Source: Scytalidium lignicola
Lineage: Eukaryota; Ascomycota; Leotiomycetes
Assembly: GCA_002812745.2 (NCBI GenBank)
Contig: NCSJ02000086.1
Location: 62,001 to 126,000 of the forward strand
Length of the DNA: 64,000 nucleotides
Reading direction: 5' to 3'
The notes beneath the pieces were generated by a model that was given only the letters and a program-made list of their open reading frames with translations, made no database searches and was not told the DNA's origin. Position numbers and translations under genes: made by a program. This document shows positions 46,892 through 58,993 of this stretch, piece after piece. How positions within the stretch are numbered: position 1 is the stretch's first letter; each line of letters begins with the position of its first letter.

Positions 46892-47762
46892 ATGGTAAGG
46901 CATTCCAGCTCTCTCAATCTAATCGCATTGGCATTCCCTCATATATCTTCCGAGTCCAGCTTCCTGCGCTTCTAATAGAGCAGGGGGCTTCCCATATCAG
47001 CTTCCCCCAGCTTTGACGACGATCTTTTAAATGATGCGTATCTCGCAATATGGGGCTAATTGAATAAATTCTAGGTTCGATACGCAGCAACAGAGATTCA
47101 CCCGACCAAGTCGGCTCGCGCTCGCGGTGCCTACCTCCGAGTCTCCTTCAAGAACACCCGCGAGACGGCCCAGGCCATAAATGGATGGAAGTTGGAGCGT
47201 GCTGTTAAGTTTCTGGAGAATGTGAAAGAACACAAGGAGGCTGTCGCCATGAGACGGTATGCCGGAGGAACTGGACGTGCTGCACAGGGTACAGTGTTTT
47301 TCCGTCCCTTAAGAATGTATTTTTGGTGGACATAGTGTCTGATTAGGGGGTTTTTTTGTTACAGGAAAGCAGTTCGGTGTCACTCGTGCCCGATGGCCAG
47401 TCAAGTCCGCTGAGTTCCTTCTCGGTCTCCTCAAGAACGCAGAGGCAAACGCAGACACTAAGGGTCTGGATACCGGCAACCTTGTTGTCAAGCACATCCA
47501 AGTCAACCAAGCACCAAAGCAACGCCGACGAACATACCGTGCTCACGGTCGTGTAAGTTCTATTGGGGAATTGGAGTTGTCAATTGTGTCTAATAGCGTG
47601 TAGATCAACCCATACATGTCAAACCCCTGCCACATCGAATTAATCCTGACCGAAGGTGAGGAAGTTGTCCAAAAGTCGGAAGCTGTTATTGGTCGTGAGG
47701 ATATCCGATTGAATTCGAGACAACGTGGTGCTCGTGTACGCCGCGCTATTACTGCTGCATAG
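46892..47762 (+). CDS. RPL17: 60S ribosomal protein L17 (uL22)
   Basis: Four exons (46892-46894, 47075-47288, 47365-47552, 47604-47762) give 187 residues. The first exon is just the ATG, spliced over a 180-nt intron to [18 protein letters not shown]. Other family segments are [24 protein letters not shown], the [15 protein letters not shown] block, [36 protein letters not shown] and a basic C-terminus. uL22 lines the nascent-chain exit tunnel. The ATG-only exon is common in fungal ribosomal protein genes. The long first intron was checked by eye for C/D-box snoRNA features and none is convincing. Confidence 0.96.
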
Positions 47763-48542
47763 ATGGTTTCTTAATGGCTGGGCATTTGAATGGGAGTAGT
47801 TCGGGCAATGAGGATCTTCGGGGATGGCTTTCCGGGTTGATGGCTTGTACTTCAGTAGCGTATTCCTGGTCGCTCCCAAAGAAAATGATTCCAAATTTTT
47901 TCAAAGTCTTCTACAGTTTTTAACTATGCTATGAGAAACGATATGATTGACAAGGTGTTGGCCTTTCTTATATGAACGTCGTGAATGAATCAGTTGCGGT
48001 CCATTAGCTAGTCTCGCGGTCACTCCCGAGAACTCTTAGCTCATACGAATCCATCTACCCCCCAAATTTTGCTAAATTCCGTCATTACTAAAGTAGAAAT
48101 GTTCACAATAAGCAAACAGTTGTATATGATACAAAGAGTAGCTATGCTTTCATTTATCCATGAGGCTATTCTTACAATGTATGATCATCAACTTCATGAC
48201 TTGGTATCGTAGCCCAAACCTTAAACGCCCCAAACCTTTTTTGATCCGTTTTCATACCAAGCTGTTGAGGCACACCATCTAGACTTCCATTGACCCATGC
48301 TTATTATATGCCGTAAACCCAACCCCATGCAGAAGCGTCATGAACAGAAACCAAATGTTGTACAAAAAGAGCGGTCAAGGTCATGGGGGTGGTCCCCCAC
48401 ATCTAAACCCAATGAAAGTCGCAAGGCTTCTAAAAAGATAAGGAATCCATCTCCTAAGACAATACTTGTCATAATGTGGAGAGAGAACCAAAAGTATGCG
48501 AGAATCGTATCTGAAAAATACCCGTATACTTAGGACTGCAGC
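47763..48542. other. Intergenic between convergent uL22 and F-box genes
   Basis: 780 bp without a convincing frame; a 78-codon frame at 48297-48533 (+) is lysine-rich and lacks a domain. Confidence 0.5.
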
Positions 48543-51020
48543 CTAAATCTGACTGTCACCAAGTATTTTATGGAGAATATTGACTTCTCCAAAAAATCTC
48601 CCTTTTCCTGGAAAAGGAATGCCATCAGCCTTTGCCTCAGCAACTAAGCGTTTATATTTCGTTGTCCAGCCAAACTTCATATCCCATGCGTTCTCCAGAG
48701 TCATATCTTCAATAGGATCAATATAATTAGCTATGACCCCTAAATTAGAATCATCAGTCTTCATCATCCATTCCTCAATCTCCTTTTTGCGACTGCTAGT
48801 CGAGTCCGTAAACCGTACGGGAGGACGATCTATCATTGTCTGGTCAAAATCAAGCGGGAGTTTCACATAACCACACGATTTGAAATCGAGCCTGGTAAGC
48901 CGACTTGGAACGTAAGGTGATGGCTCAATATCCAACTTGGTTGATCGCCGAATACCTTGCAACTTCTGATTCGGTGCTGTGGATTCAAGGAACCAAGCCC
49001 ACGAACCCATGCGAGGCTGCTTAAACCAATTTTGTTGAGCAAGTTGTGTGTTTGTTGTCTGTACCTGTTGATTCGGTGGTCCATTGGCAATCATTACATT
49101 CCATAGCGCAAGCAGTTGTTGATTTCCAAGAGCAGGTTGGTTGGCAACTTGAAGGAGCTGGTGATGCACAAGAGCGCCTTGGGGGATCTGAAAATTCGGC
49201 TGCTGAGCCATCTGGACAAGACCAAATCCATCTGCGTTCTCTTGAGAAGGATTTGGATTCATATTAGGACGCAATGAAGCTGTCAAGGAAACAGAATCAA
49301 AGCTCAAGTGGCATAGAGTTTGCTTGTGAGCTTGTGTAAACTTGGTAAGTATATGTGGAGTGATCCAGCAATTCTTCAATGAAAAATGTCGAACGTGTGG
49401 AAACACCAAAACATCAACCTCCTCCTTTCTATTAACCATCCCAGAAGCTTTGGGAGTGAGTGGGGCAGGCAATACATGTCTGTTACGGGCGAAAAGTCCA
49501 GGAGCCTCTTCACCTCCACCTACCCATTCAAAATGCACAGTTGTGATGTTCTTCCTATGTGCAATATGGTATTTGAATAACTGAAATACTCCAGCTACCG
49601 AAGAGGAAGGGGGGAGTGATATATCTTGAACCCAACTTGTTGGTAACTTAGCCACTTCACGCCAATCGGGGATAATTCCTAGAGAGAGTTTATGAAGTTG
49701 AGGTAGAGCATCCCAAAAATCTGGACGCCGAAATAGTGGTATTTGTCGATGTGGGAGTCGCGCAATGGTAAGGGTATCGATATTTTTGAAACTTTGAGGG
49801 TTATCAATAATAGCAATCGAATAGGACTGTACGAATGCACGCTGTGCCCAATCGATTTCCAGCAGCATCTCTCTCTGAGCCAAAGTAAGATTCCTCGGCT
49901 TAAGAGGGTATCCAGAATCTTCCAGACTGATGTCTAGCAACTCGACTTCATTATCCTCACTATCAGTAACACTTTCTCCTACAGCTGTCATTGGAGAAGA
50001 GCTGGGAGTATAATCGCGATCCGGTACCGTGGGGGGAGTATCTGGGTGTGTGTATAGTTGATCTGCAGGACGAGTCTCAAGGTTAAGTGTCTCTGCAGCT
50101 AAAGAATCAGAAGATGTACGGGAACTATTAGTTTCCCTACGTATAGCCTCAAACGAAGCATGACGAGTGGCTGCAAGCTGACTTGCGGTTTGATACACGG
50201 GATCAGAGGCTTGTAAAGCAGCCTTTACTTTTCGTGGATTCTTTTTGGATCTAATAATACGCCTTGGCTCAGGGACGAATCTCGATTGTCCAAAGACAGG
50301 ATATTTGCCTCCCCGCTCCATGACTTTAGGGTTCTTATCAGGACCGGCTAGCCAACCCACACCTCCATCAAGTGAAAGAGCAAGCTCTCTAGCATTTGTA
50401 ATGAACCTCAGCGCCTTAGTCATCGTCCTTGTTTCATCGGCAGCGAGTTCCAATCCTTCCAACTGGGAATATCTGTTATACTTCTTGAATGGCCATTTGT
50501 AAGTGCCCCAGAAGCTCGTGATTTCTTCTTGGTCACTCTTAACAGGTGGTCTGGCTAGCTTGTTTTCATCGATTTCAAAGCTCATGGCGAACTGTAATAT
50601 ATGTCTCCCGAATCCTTGAAACACCCTCATTCCTCTGTCTTGAAGCATGACAGACCCTCTTGGGGAAGCGGTCTCCAAATCAGGACCTATCTCGGAAGCT
50701 ATTCCATATATTTCTGATTTGAAAGGTACAACAACTGTACGAAACAGGTATGATGTGACTTTTTCTTCGAATTCCTTGTTGACGAGTCTCATGTTCTGGA
50801 TGGTCGTTCGCGGTAGATGAGAAATGATTAGGTTGAAAATTTCGACGGGGATCTTCTCTGCTGGCCATGAGCCTGCAACAATTTGCGTCAGTCATTATTG
50901 AGGGTAGTTCTGCATAGCTTATGCAGCTTCACGCGGCTGCAAGAACTTACCCTGCATTTCTTTCTTTGTTGAAGTGCCGCGTCTAACCTTTCGACGTTTG
51001 GCTGTACCAACTCCCGGCAT
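48543..51020 (-). CDS. F-box-like protein, 799 residues
   Basis: Two exons (51020-50951, 50872-48543). The N-terminus MPGVGTAKRRKVRRGTSTKK is basic. Residues about 25-70 read as a fungal F-box (WPAEKIPVEIFNLIISHLPRTTIQNMRLVNKEFEEKV), which would bind Skp1 in SCF ubiquitin ligases. The rest has leucine-rich, LRR-like segments typical of fungal F-box proteins (QLHKLSLGIIPDW, HVRHFSLKNCWI, CHLSFDSVSL, LTRLDFKSCGYV). Two low-complexity insertions interrupt it: a Ser/Thr/acidic one near 220-320 and a Gln/Asn-rich one near 535-600. Target unknown. The first intron has good signals (GTAAGT, TTGCAG) and phase 1 matches. Confidence 0.88.
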
Positions 51021-51984
51021 TGTTAGGAAGTCGTTCGAAAACCGTTCTTGTTGAAAGACTGTTCGAATTGGGAATCTCGATCGAGAGGTACCGCTAAGGA
51101 AGGTTCCGGATTATAAGAAGCTATCTAGCAGAACGAAGCTGCTGCATTCCATGGGAATTCTGATATCGAATCAATTTAGTGAAGAAATATGATTGCGTTT
51201 CATTTCAGAACACCAAGCAATCCGCTGCACAGTGTTCATGAGTTAGCGTTGCGTAGAAAGCAGCCGTAGGACTTCGATTCTTTTCATCATTATCTCTCTA
51301 CTATTCGAGGTGGGGTGTCAAAGGTGAAGTGCCGGGAATATTTACTGCACTTTCTGCCTGGGGCCGACACACGCAAGTGGCTTGTTCACAAGGCTATGAT
51401 CTCAGCCTTGCCTTATCCGTTCACGGACAACAGTTGATCTAGACCTTGATCAGGGGCCAACTTTAGATAGCTCTCCAAAGTACAAACCAGTTGTCACAAT
51501 TTTTGTATATTCCTACGATTCCACTATATTTATTTATTCATTAATTGATCGATCGATCGTAAAGATTGCTTTAATTCACTCCTCTTCGGGAATTCACAAT
51601 TAAAACCCGAGTCTTAATTCCTCAAAATCACACAATATAGAATATCAGAACTCAAACCCATGTATAACACGTCAGAGGTGGCACAATAGAAACCCGAAAT
51701 AAAATATGTTAAGAGTAGTGAATATCTTAGGAACAAGAGGCCGACATGGTGACGCTTTTAGCAGATGCTAGCATCTGATAGTAAATGATCGACGCAAAAA
51801 TAGATAATATTATTGATGAGCATCACTCTCCCGTTATGGTCATTGATATACACCAAACGCCATGCCAGTCGCTTAAAACACGGCTTCTATCCATCTGTCT
51901 CTATGCGCCAGTCTCCCTTACGCCGTGATATACCCAGCCAAAACCATTCAATCCATAACACCATCTATTTGACCCCAAGCAATC
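51021..51984. other. Intergenic region, 0.96 kb
   Basis: Promoter of the F-box gene and 3' flank of the next. A GATC/ATCG-type short repeat occurs near 51548-51560. A 72-codon frame at 51813-52031 (+) overlaps the next gene and is rejected. Confidence 0.5.
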
Positions 51985-53451
51985 TCAGACTGCTTCCGCC
52001 CGTCTCCCTACAACCTCAACAGTCGTACTAGAGCATTGTCGCCGGAATTTTGCCCTCGTGCTTTCTCCCTCGGTAGACGAACTAAAACTAGGGGACCGCG
52101 ATATCTCAGATGCGGCTCGCTTCAGCCTCGTGCTCGAAGGTGACCAAGATGGTAATATATCTCCTGCCGCGGGTCTCCTTTCTAAGGAACCTCCATCTCT
52201 CACATTCTTATCTCCATCCAGGCGGTCTGTCTTGCAAGGACCGTCTAAGATAGGATCATATTCCCAAGCGGCTTCTAATCCTGGCATATAAGGCTCTAAA
52301 TTGCGTAATTCCTCCCACGAGATTGTGTCCTGGAGCATTGCGATATACAAAGCCATGATTTTTCCATCTTCGTCGAGGACAGCACAGTTCTCCTTCAGAA
52401 ACGTAACATTAAAATCGGAATTAACCAGATGATCTTCGAGTTGTCGCAGCATTGGAAGACCACGTAGGTTTTGAGCATCACATATCCTAGCAACAAGGGG
52501 CACCCATGGTCTGCCGCGCAAAATACTAGAGAATGAATCGCTAACGGCTGTTATAAAAGACTCACTATCTGTATTTTGAACGACGATGAAACGATGAAGA
52601 CCACGTGATAAACATCGATGATATGGCGCAGTATCCTTTTCGAACGGAAATGGTTGCTCGGGTGTAGGCAGCAAAGACACATGGACTGTCCATGCTGGAG
52701 AATCAGCTTCAGTACTAGCAGCTCGCTGGGTTTCCAGATTGATTCCAGGTCCATCACTAGTCATAACATTCTCTGAAGTCGTTGAAAGATTTTGATCAGT
52801 GACAGCAACATCAATAATAGATTCAGGAGGAGTATCAGATCGTGTATCTGGGGGGGTTGATGCTTTCCGTCGTCTCGTTCCGTGCGATGGTGGTGAGGAC
52901 ATGTTTTCAAGAGACTCAACCCTTTCTTCCAGGCGAATAGAAGCATCATCAACTTCTATTAGCTGGTTACGGATCCTTTGCGCGTTATCTACGAGCGCCT
53001 CGATACGGTCGTCGTAATAAGGTGCCCGTTTAGTTAAGAGGCCGACGTTATGCCACAGACCACTTATTCCCCGATATATGCCCTTCAATTCACCGTCGGT
53101 CTCGGCCTTACTCCTATCCACGAGTTCCTCTAGTCGACCAAGACGTTCGATCAGTTCGGCCCTGCCGCCATTCCGCTGTCGATCCAATTCCTCCTCCAAC
53201 ATCGTCACTCTCTTCTGCAGAGCCTCTAGCTCCTCTCTATCTGTAGTAACTTCCCCTCTCTCAGCGAAATGATAACAGGCTTGGTGGCCGCAGTGGCAGG
53301 TACTACCGGGAATCGAGGCATTTAGGGAGAATCCAACACAGGCACATCGCAGGCCTTTATTCTCTGGATGTAATAAGATATATTGACAATCACCCTTTGG
53401 GAGGTGGTCGTCTTCGGATCGAGCTTTCTCACGACGTGGACGGGCAAACAT
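51985..53451 (-). CDS. Cys/His-cluster and coiled-coil protein, function unknown
   Basis: A single exon of 488 residues. Near the N-terminus is a compact metal-binding-like cluster: C36-A-C38 then C52-H-C54-G-H56-Q-A-C59-Y-H61. I recall this CHCGHQACYH pattern from many Pezizomycotina proteins without known function. A strong coiled coil follows (about 70-120, LEALQKRVTMLEEELDRQ) and a second one near 150-185. Next is a Ser/Thr/Pro linker with an Arg/Lys run (SHGTRRRKAS). Residues about 255-415 are a less biased region (WTVHVSLLPTPEQPFPF, CLSRGLHRFIVV, SILRGRPWVPLVARICDAQNL), and the tail is Ser/Arg-rich. Zinc binding is inference from the Cys/His spacing. Confidence 0.8.
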   Translation of the reverse strand: MFARPRREKARSEDDHLPKGDCQYILLHPENKGLRCACVGFSLNASIPGSTCHCGHQACYHFAERGEVTTDREELEALQKRVTMLEEELDRQRNGGRAELIERLGRLEELVDRSKAETDGELKGIYRGISGLWHNVGLLTKRAPYYDDRIEALVDNAQRIRNQLIEVDDASIRLEERVESLENMSSPPSHGTRRRKASTPPDTRSDTPPESIIDVAVTDQNLSTTSENVMTSDGPGINLETQRAASTEADSPAWTVHVSLLPTPEQPFPFEKDTAPYHRCLSRGLHRFIVVQNTDSESFITAVSDSFSSILRGRPWVPLVARICDAQNLRGLPMLRQLEDHLVNSDFNVTFLKENCAVLDEDGKIMALYIAMLQDTISWEELRNLEPYMPGLEAAWEYDPILDGPCKTDRLDGDKNVRDGGSLERRPAAGDILPSWSPSSTRLKRAASEISRSPSFSSSTEGESTRAKFRRQCSSTTVEVVGRRAEAV

Positions 53452-56400
53452 GCTCGTAAGCGTGTGTGCCAGATTGATAACTCCTGAGGAGCAAAGGAGG
53501 CATGGAAGGTGTTCGGTGAAGGGTGACGACGAAGGTCTGTCTTTGCTAGCGCCACAGACAATTCGGCTTGGAGGTGGAGGGAAAGCTGAAGGCTCGAGTA
53601 ATCATAGGAACTCAAGATGAATTAACCATAGAAATGGACTATGTAAGATTAACAGCAGAGCGATAATCGGATTCCCGATTGAAGGTGAACGAGTGTCTTC
53701 GAGTGCTTTGGAGAGTGTGGTGGAAAAGTAGTAGGTAGGTTGGTATGCCGCAGAGGCGAAAACTGTGATATTAAAACACTGGCCGGCAGTCGAAGTCCAG
53801 ACAGACAGACAGACAGATACCTGCCACCAGCAGACACAAACAATAATTAATGGGTGCTAATCGAAGATCGGAGGTACCGTCCAAGGCCCGGCAATATAGA
53901 GGGCCCATACAGAGGAGGTAATAGCGTAGCAATTGGGTATGCCTCCCACCTGTTGCTGCCGGAGCCAGGCCGCATGCGAGTTTATCAAAGGGAGGAGGGC
54001 AAGGGAAGGGCACAGGCCAACCCGCAAAAGCAAAAATCGCCATGGGGGAGGAGTGGGAGGGCTTGCCCAGAGATAAGCAGGGGTCCAGGGTGTGCATCCA
54101 CCGTCGGGAGACGGAGTGACAGGAGTGAAACTTGTGTGCGCACGCGAAGAGCTCGTCAGAGATGATGAAGATGATGGAGTTGATTGCAAGTACGGTATAT
54201 TCCAGAACGGTCCAGAGGGACTTTTGATCTGTACTGGACACAACCCAAACGGGTAGTCAGGCACGGCCGCACTGTCTTCAGCTGTGTCATAACTTATCAC
54301 GGCCCGTATTATTGCATTTCATGCCAACAATATCGGTTGATAGATCAACGTTCTTCGGTCTTTGATGTCCCTTCGAGGTCGCCTTCTTCAACCCCCAAGG
54401 CAGTCCACCGCAGCAGAGCGATCAGTGGTCCACACCAATTAATGCGCGGTCTGGATTGTTTAGGAGGAGCAAAGGAGGAAGCATCTCGTGTATCCCAATA
54501 ATCTGCTCGCGCCACCGGCCAGTCGGAAGAGCTCACGACCACCCTTCTTTTGTTTGGTCTTGAAGCCCCCCGCGGACACGATTTTCTTAGCCCTGCTCTT
54601 ACTGTACGGGCACAGTCACTGGCCGCGGGGCCGTGGACCTTGTCACGCCTAGCTAGGGCTGGAAACTTCAACTGTAGCTCCGTCGACTTTGTGGGCGTGC
54701 GGGACGAACCGCCCAAATTTATTCGTAGGCAAGAAGTAGACGAGACCCCAATCAGTGCGTCTACGGACGTATCCCAACGGCTTTTTCAGCAGCAGAGGCC
54801 CAGACCAAAGAAACACTGCAGCATATTTCGAGCCTCTTCCACTAGCAGCCGCAGATGGCCACGCTGGATGCCAGTGTGTTTTGCGTGGGAGATGCGTTGT
54901 TGATCGTGCGACCATTATGTATGTACAGTACTGTACAGGCCCCCAAATGGGTACGATAGGATATAATACCGTACCAAACAACCGTGGCGAAGATCCTGTT
55001 GTGCGGCGGGGAGCAGGGCTCATCTTTCAAGCCTTTGAAGGTTCCCGATCCGATTATCACCGTCGTTGGGACATTTTGGTGCACTGGGAAGCCAAAGTAG
55101 GGTGTCATTATGACCACTGTGCGTGGGAGGAACTCCGGGACAGTACAAGTGTCGGGCTGTACACTCAAATTTCAAATTTGCCCAGCAAAAGGAAAGTTTG
55201 AGTATTGTAACATCATGTCATAAGTTCTCTGGATCGAGGATCCCTTATGTAATTAAGACGACGCTACACGACAGCAAATACTCTCTTGCTGGGCGCAGGT
55301 AGCAGAGCAGCCGAAACAGGAACAGTGCAGTGCTTGAACAAATTGCAAAATGATAGACGCTGGGAAGAGACAGCGACTCCGGCAGGTCAGGCATCTCAGG
55401 CAAAAAAGCAGCAGCGAGACGCCCCCCGATAAGAAATAGCGCCCACGGTAATGCAGCCTATCACACGCGGCCGCCCCATGGGACTGTAGCACGCCTGGCT
55501 GCACTGCTTTGCCAATGGCCCTGGCGGATCACGCAACGTGATAAGGAGAATGCACCCTCTTTCGCAGTTTGCTGCTCTGTGACTTGTCTACTAATGACTT
55601 CCAGACAGCACAACCACCATGTGTGTGGAAAACAAAGGGCCGAAAATCCCGCAAATGCCCAGTGCTGTAGCGCCTTCCCGTGACAATCCCCAGATGCTGC
55701 ATCAAGCATCCGTTTTTCGCAGACATTTTATCATGTTTATTATAATTGTGGCTGTGCGCCGGCGGGGAAAATCCTTTACTGTAATGTACCTTGGGGGCTG
55801 ACTCAGAAGTATCAGTGCTTTTTGGGCCATCGTTGATGGGATCCTCCGGCTTGGAATACCTCGCTTTGAAATTCTTACGCCTTGTAAGCAGCATTGTGGA
55901 CTCCCGATCACATGCTGATCAGGTACTCAGAATCTGCCAGCATCGATCCACGTAATACATTCCATCATTCCTTGATGCTGCACGAGTAATCGTACTCGAC
56001 CGCAGCCGTTCGACTGGGGGCCATGGACCACAGAGAACTGAAACAGTGATATTGTACCATCGTGGGTGTTGATGAGGAAAGTAGCAGAGTAGCACCACGA
56101 ACCAAAGCTCGCCATGAGACATTGCCAGTCCCCTCTGTCGGTCCGTGCTGCACTAATCAGTGCACATACCTGATTTGCATCCAAGACTGGACGGATATGA
56201 ATATATCCCGGTCTTAGAGACAAAGGATAAGAAAATACGACACCCACTGGGCCCCATAATCATCAAACATCAGGACATCGCAGCATGGCAATCAAGAGGG
56301 ATAAGACTCTCATCTATATTTGACTATCGATAAGCCGGAACCCCCCACGTCTAAGGGGTTCAATCGGAATCAAGTACTAACTTCCGCGCCTCAGCTTCTT

Positions 56401-57564
56401 TCTTTATTATCGGTATCACAAAGTTCGATTTCTCGATTGTATGGGTGGGTGCTATCATGTCTGAAACAGCAAAAGAGCCTCAAAACGGTGTGGCTTTGTG
56501 AAATGCTATTCCATAGTGAAACCAGGTCTCTTCCTTCCACAGTTAGCCTTCAGCATTCCTTGGGGTATATATCCGTAAAATATCTCATGATGTTGAACAC
56601 TTGGTCCTGTGATACTTGAGACAAGCCTGGAACTTGCCGGCAAAGATATATCAATTTCTGAGGAATTAATTGCTTCTTCGAAGATGATCACACACCGCTA
56701 ATCCATTGGTGTACTGGATTCTCCTTCTCATATTGATACTATATATAAGATAATAAAGATGAACTACAGCCCAAATAATATTCATGTTTGTAATAGTCTT
56801 AAAATCGCAACAACGTTCATTAATCATGTGCTAGGCAGTCAGTTTAAACCTCTGTGATATTAGTCCTGGATTAGTGCGCGGGACGAGCCGGAGTCAAATC
56901 TGATTGCCCTGGAAAGATTCCCTTCAATAGATCTATCCAGTAGAATTCGAGTCGACATCTTTATACGTGCGAAGATCCATAACTACAAGAGAAGATACTA
57001 GAGACGACAAGGCAGTTAGATCGGCGATCTCGAATAAGCCGAAAAAGGAAACTGCGATGCTGCAAAAATGTGATGAGATTTATTCTATGAGCCAACCAGC
57101 AAAAAAANGTCCAGCTTATTTTTTCCTTCAACATTGCCCGTCTTATTTCGGCAGGATAGCATGAATATCGCTCTACTATAGGCTCGTGTGATCTTTTATA
57201 TTCACTGATTGGAGTTATGCTCCCTCATGGGCATAAAATACAAATGCCAACCAAAGCATCGTGGAGATGAAGTTCTTCTACATGATTGGTCAAAAGTAAC
57301 GCCCGCTTTCACAACGGGCGTCTAACTTTAGCCATTCCAGATGCCCCGCGCCATAATACACAATCGCATCCTTATGCCACCTTATTTTGACTTGTTTTAT
57401 TTATCTTTCATGTGGTCAATTATCTTCCATATGCTCACCACAAAGGCATTGGAGCAGTGAGGACGGTGATACTTCAATCATCGCAAGGCTGTGAGGCTGT
57501 GGCTATCCCGTTCTTCGGAGAAGAAAGTCTCCCGACACAATCTCCAAGGAAATCACAGCTTCGG
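53452..57564. other. Gene-poor region of about 4.1 kb
   Basis: GC-richer between about 53800 and 55600, where open frames overlap on both strands (for example 53771-54241 -, 54345-54716 -, 54755-55201 +). None has a domain or coherent exons. AT-rich from 55700. An ambiguous base lies at 57108 after an A-run. The proximal part is the leader/promoter of the Cys/His coiled-coil gene. Confidence 0.55.
53799..53817. repeat. Tetranucleotide microsatellite (CAGA)n
   Basis: About 4.75 copies of CAGA in the non-coding region upstream of the coiled-coil protein gene. Confidence 0.85.
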
Positions 57565-58592
57565 ATGGGAAAAATTATGGGCGAATTTCAAGATGCAGTT
57601 ACATCTCTTCTGGAAACCTTCACGCGTGGCATCTCGATAATCAAAGGTCGACGGAAGCGTAACGCTGCCGCCCAGGTCGCAGAGACAAGCTTAAGTAAAT
57701 CATTGAAACAGAGTAGGTCAGATGTGAAGGATCGATATAGGGAGGATCTTTCCCGTCATGGCAAAGCTTTTGCCGCTGGTGATGGTAGGCATTTTCCTTT
57801 CGACACATTTTGATTTCACTTCTATTCTAGATTGTATCTACATTGGATACAGCTAACTAATATAAAATATAGCTCAAGCATATTTATCATTGAATGCAAT
57901 TCTTGCTCGACTGAATGCGGGCTTTTTTGCAGTCCTGGAGAGATTCACAAGAGGCCAAAACACTCCTGCAGATTACGAGTCTCTCATCAGCCTATCGAAT
58001 GCATCCCGGATTGAAACCATAATAACATTCGATCAACTATCAATGAGACTCTCCAAGTCTTCACTAGCGCTACCAAGTACGAAAAAAAAGTGATACCACG
58101 CATAGTCACTCAGGACGGAAGCGCAGAAGTAATCACCGTACGGGATCAAAAACAAAGCATGTTCAACCAAAGAGCAAGAGCACCTCTTCTGAATTATCAC
58201 AATCATTGCTAGGTCCAGCAAAGCCAGAGGGTTGGGTCCGACCCAAAACTCCAAGGAAGTCCTCCGCAGATTCCCTACCACCTACAATGACAAATCCAAA
58301 ACCTACTGTCACAACATCAACATCGATATCCAAGACCGTCCGATCCAAGACCGTCCGTCCCGAGAGGAATCCCTCCGTCCCATCAAAAACACGGAAACGA
58401 ATATCCTTCATGTCATTTGCATCTGACAGTACAAAGCTTGGAGAGATCCCACAATATAAATGGGCTCGGCCGCCATTGCTGGAAGGCCAAGAAATGCAGT
58501 TTCCTGTTGTTGCATATTATCCCTTGGAACCATATCAGCAACCGAAGAAGCAGAGAACTGGGATCATGAAATTATTCAAAAGGAGACAGTGA
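57565..58592 (+). CDS. Uncharacterised fungal protein; frame disturbed near an A-run
   Basis: Exon 57565-57784 (MGKIMGEFQDAVTSLLETFTRG, helical and Lys-rich) is spliced with good signals to 57873 (AQAYLSLNAILARLNAGFFAVLERFTRG). The second exon stops after STKKK at the A8 run 58082-58089. The C-terminal part (up to 58592, with SFMSFASDSTKLGEIPQYKWARP and the ending IMKLFKRRQ) is clearly coding, but in another frame. One A fewer in the run restores a continuous frame with a basic linker; a short intron with a weak GTCTTC donor (58057-58105) is an alternative. A tandem SKTVR-SKTVR duplication lies at about 58330-58360. Start uncertain: the frame is open upstream to 57412. Family not recognised; the N-terminal part resembles a helical bundle. 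Confidence 0.65.
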
Positions 58593-58993
58593 TGAAGATG
58601 CATTAACGAACAAAGCTTGATACTATTTTTTACGATTTATGAAGTCACGATAGTCCATTTTTCTCCTTTTATGGAGCCGGGTTTATTTTTGATATAATAG
58701 TGTAGGCAACAGAAAGCAGGTTCTCGGGAGAAAATATGGTGGTTGTTTAGCATGATGCAGAGCATATCAAGGTTTCGGGCTATATATAGATGCATGTTAA
58801 TTTATGAAGCAGATAAGCAAATCGAACATGGCACTCAAATTCATGTTTAATGAGGTAATAGCCTTTTAAAGGTCTGTCATTCGATTATCTTGAGCATTAT
58901 TAACAGACTTTCATTAAAACCCCCATTAAAACCCCCATGCATTGTGTGAAGAGACCATATTTGCTTGTGTAGATAGTCACAATTTTCTGTGTC
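58593..58993. other. Intergenic between convergent genes
   Basis: 401 bp, AT-rich, with a short tandem duplication of CATTAAAACCCC near 58912-58935. No gene. Confidence 0.55.

Noticed and set aside
46895..47074. Possible intronic snoRNA in the first uL22 intron
   Set aside because: A lone TGATG-like stretch is present but no matching D box or closing stem could be found.
53771..54241. Frame of 156 codons (-) and neighbours in the GC-rich block
   Set aside because: Cys/Trp/Leu-rich nonsense composition; overlapped by frames on the same and opposite strand; no splice structure or domain.
58085..58211. Third open frame (reading KVIPRIVTQDGSAEVITVRDQ) in the 57.6-58.6 kb gene
   Set aside because: It reads smoothly but ends at 58211 and cannot connect to the clearly coding C-terminal frame; upstream it meets a stop with no good splice site.
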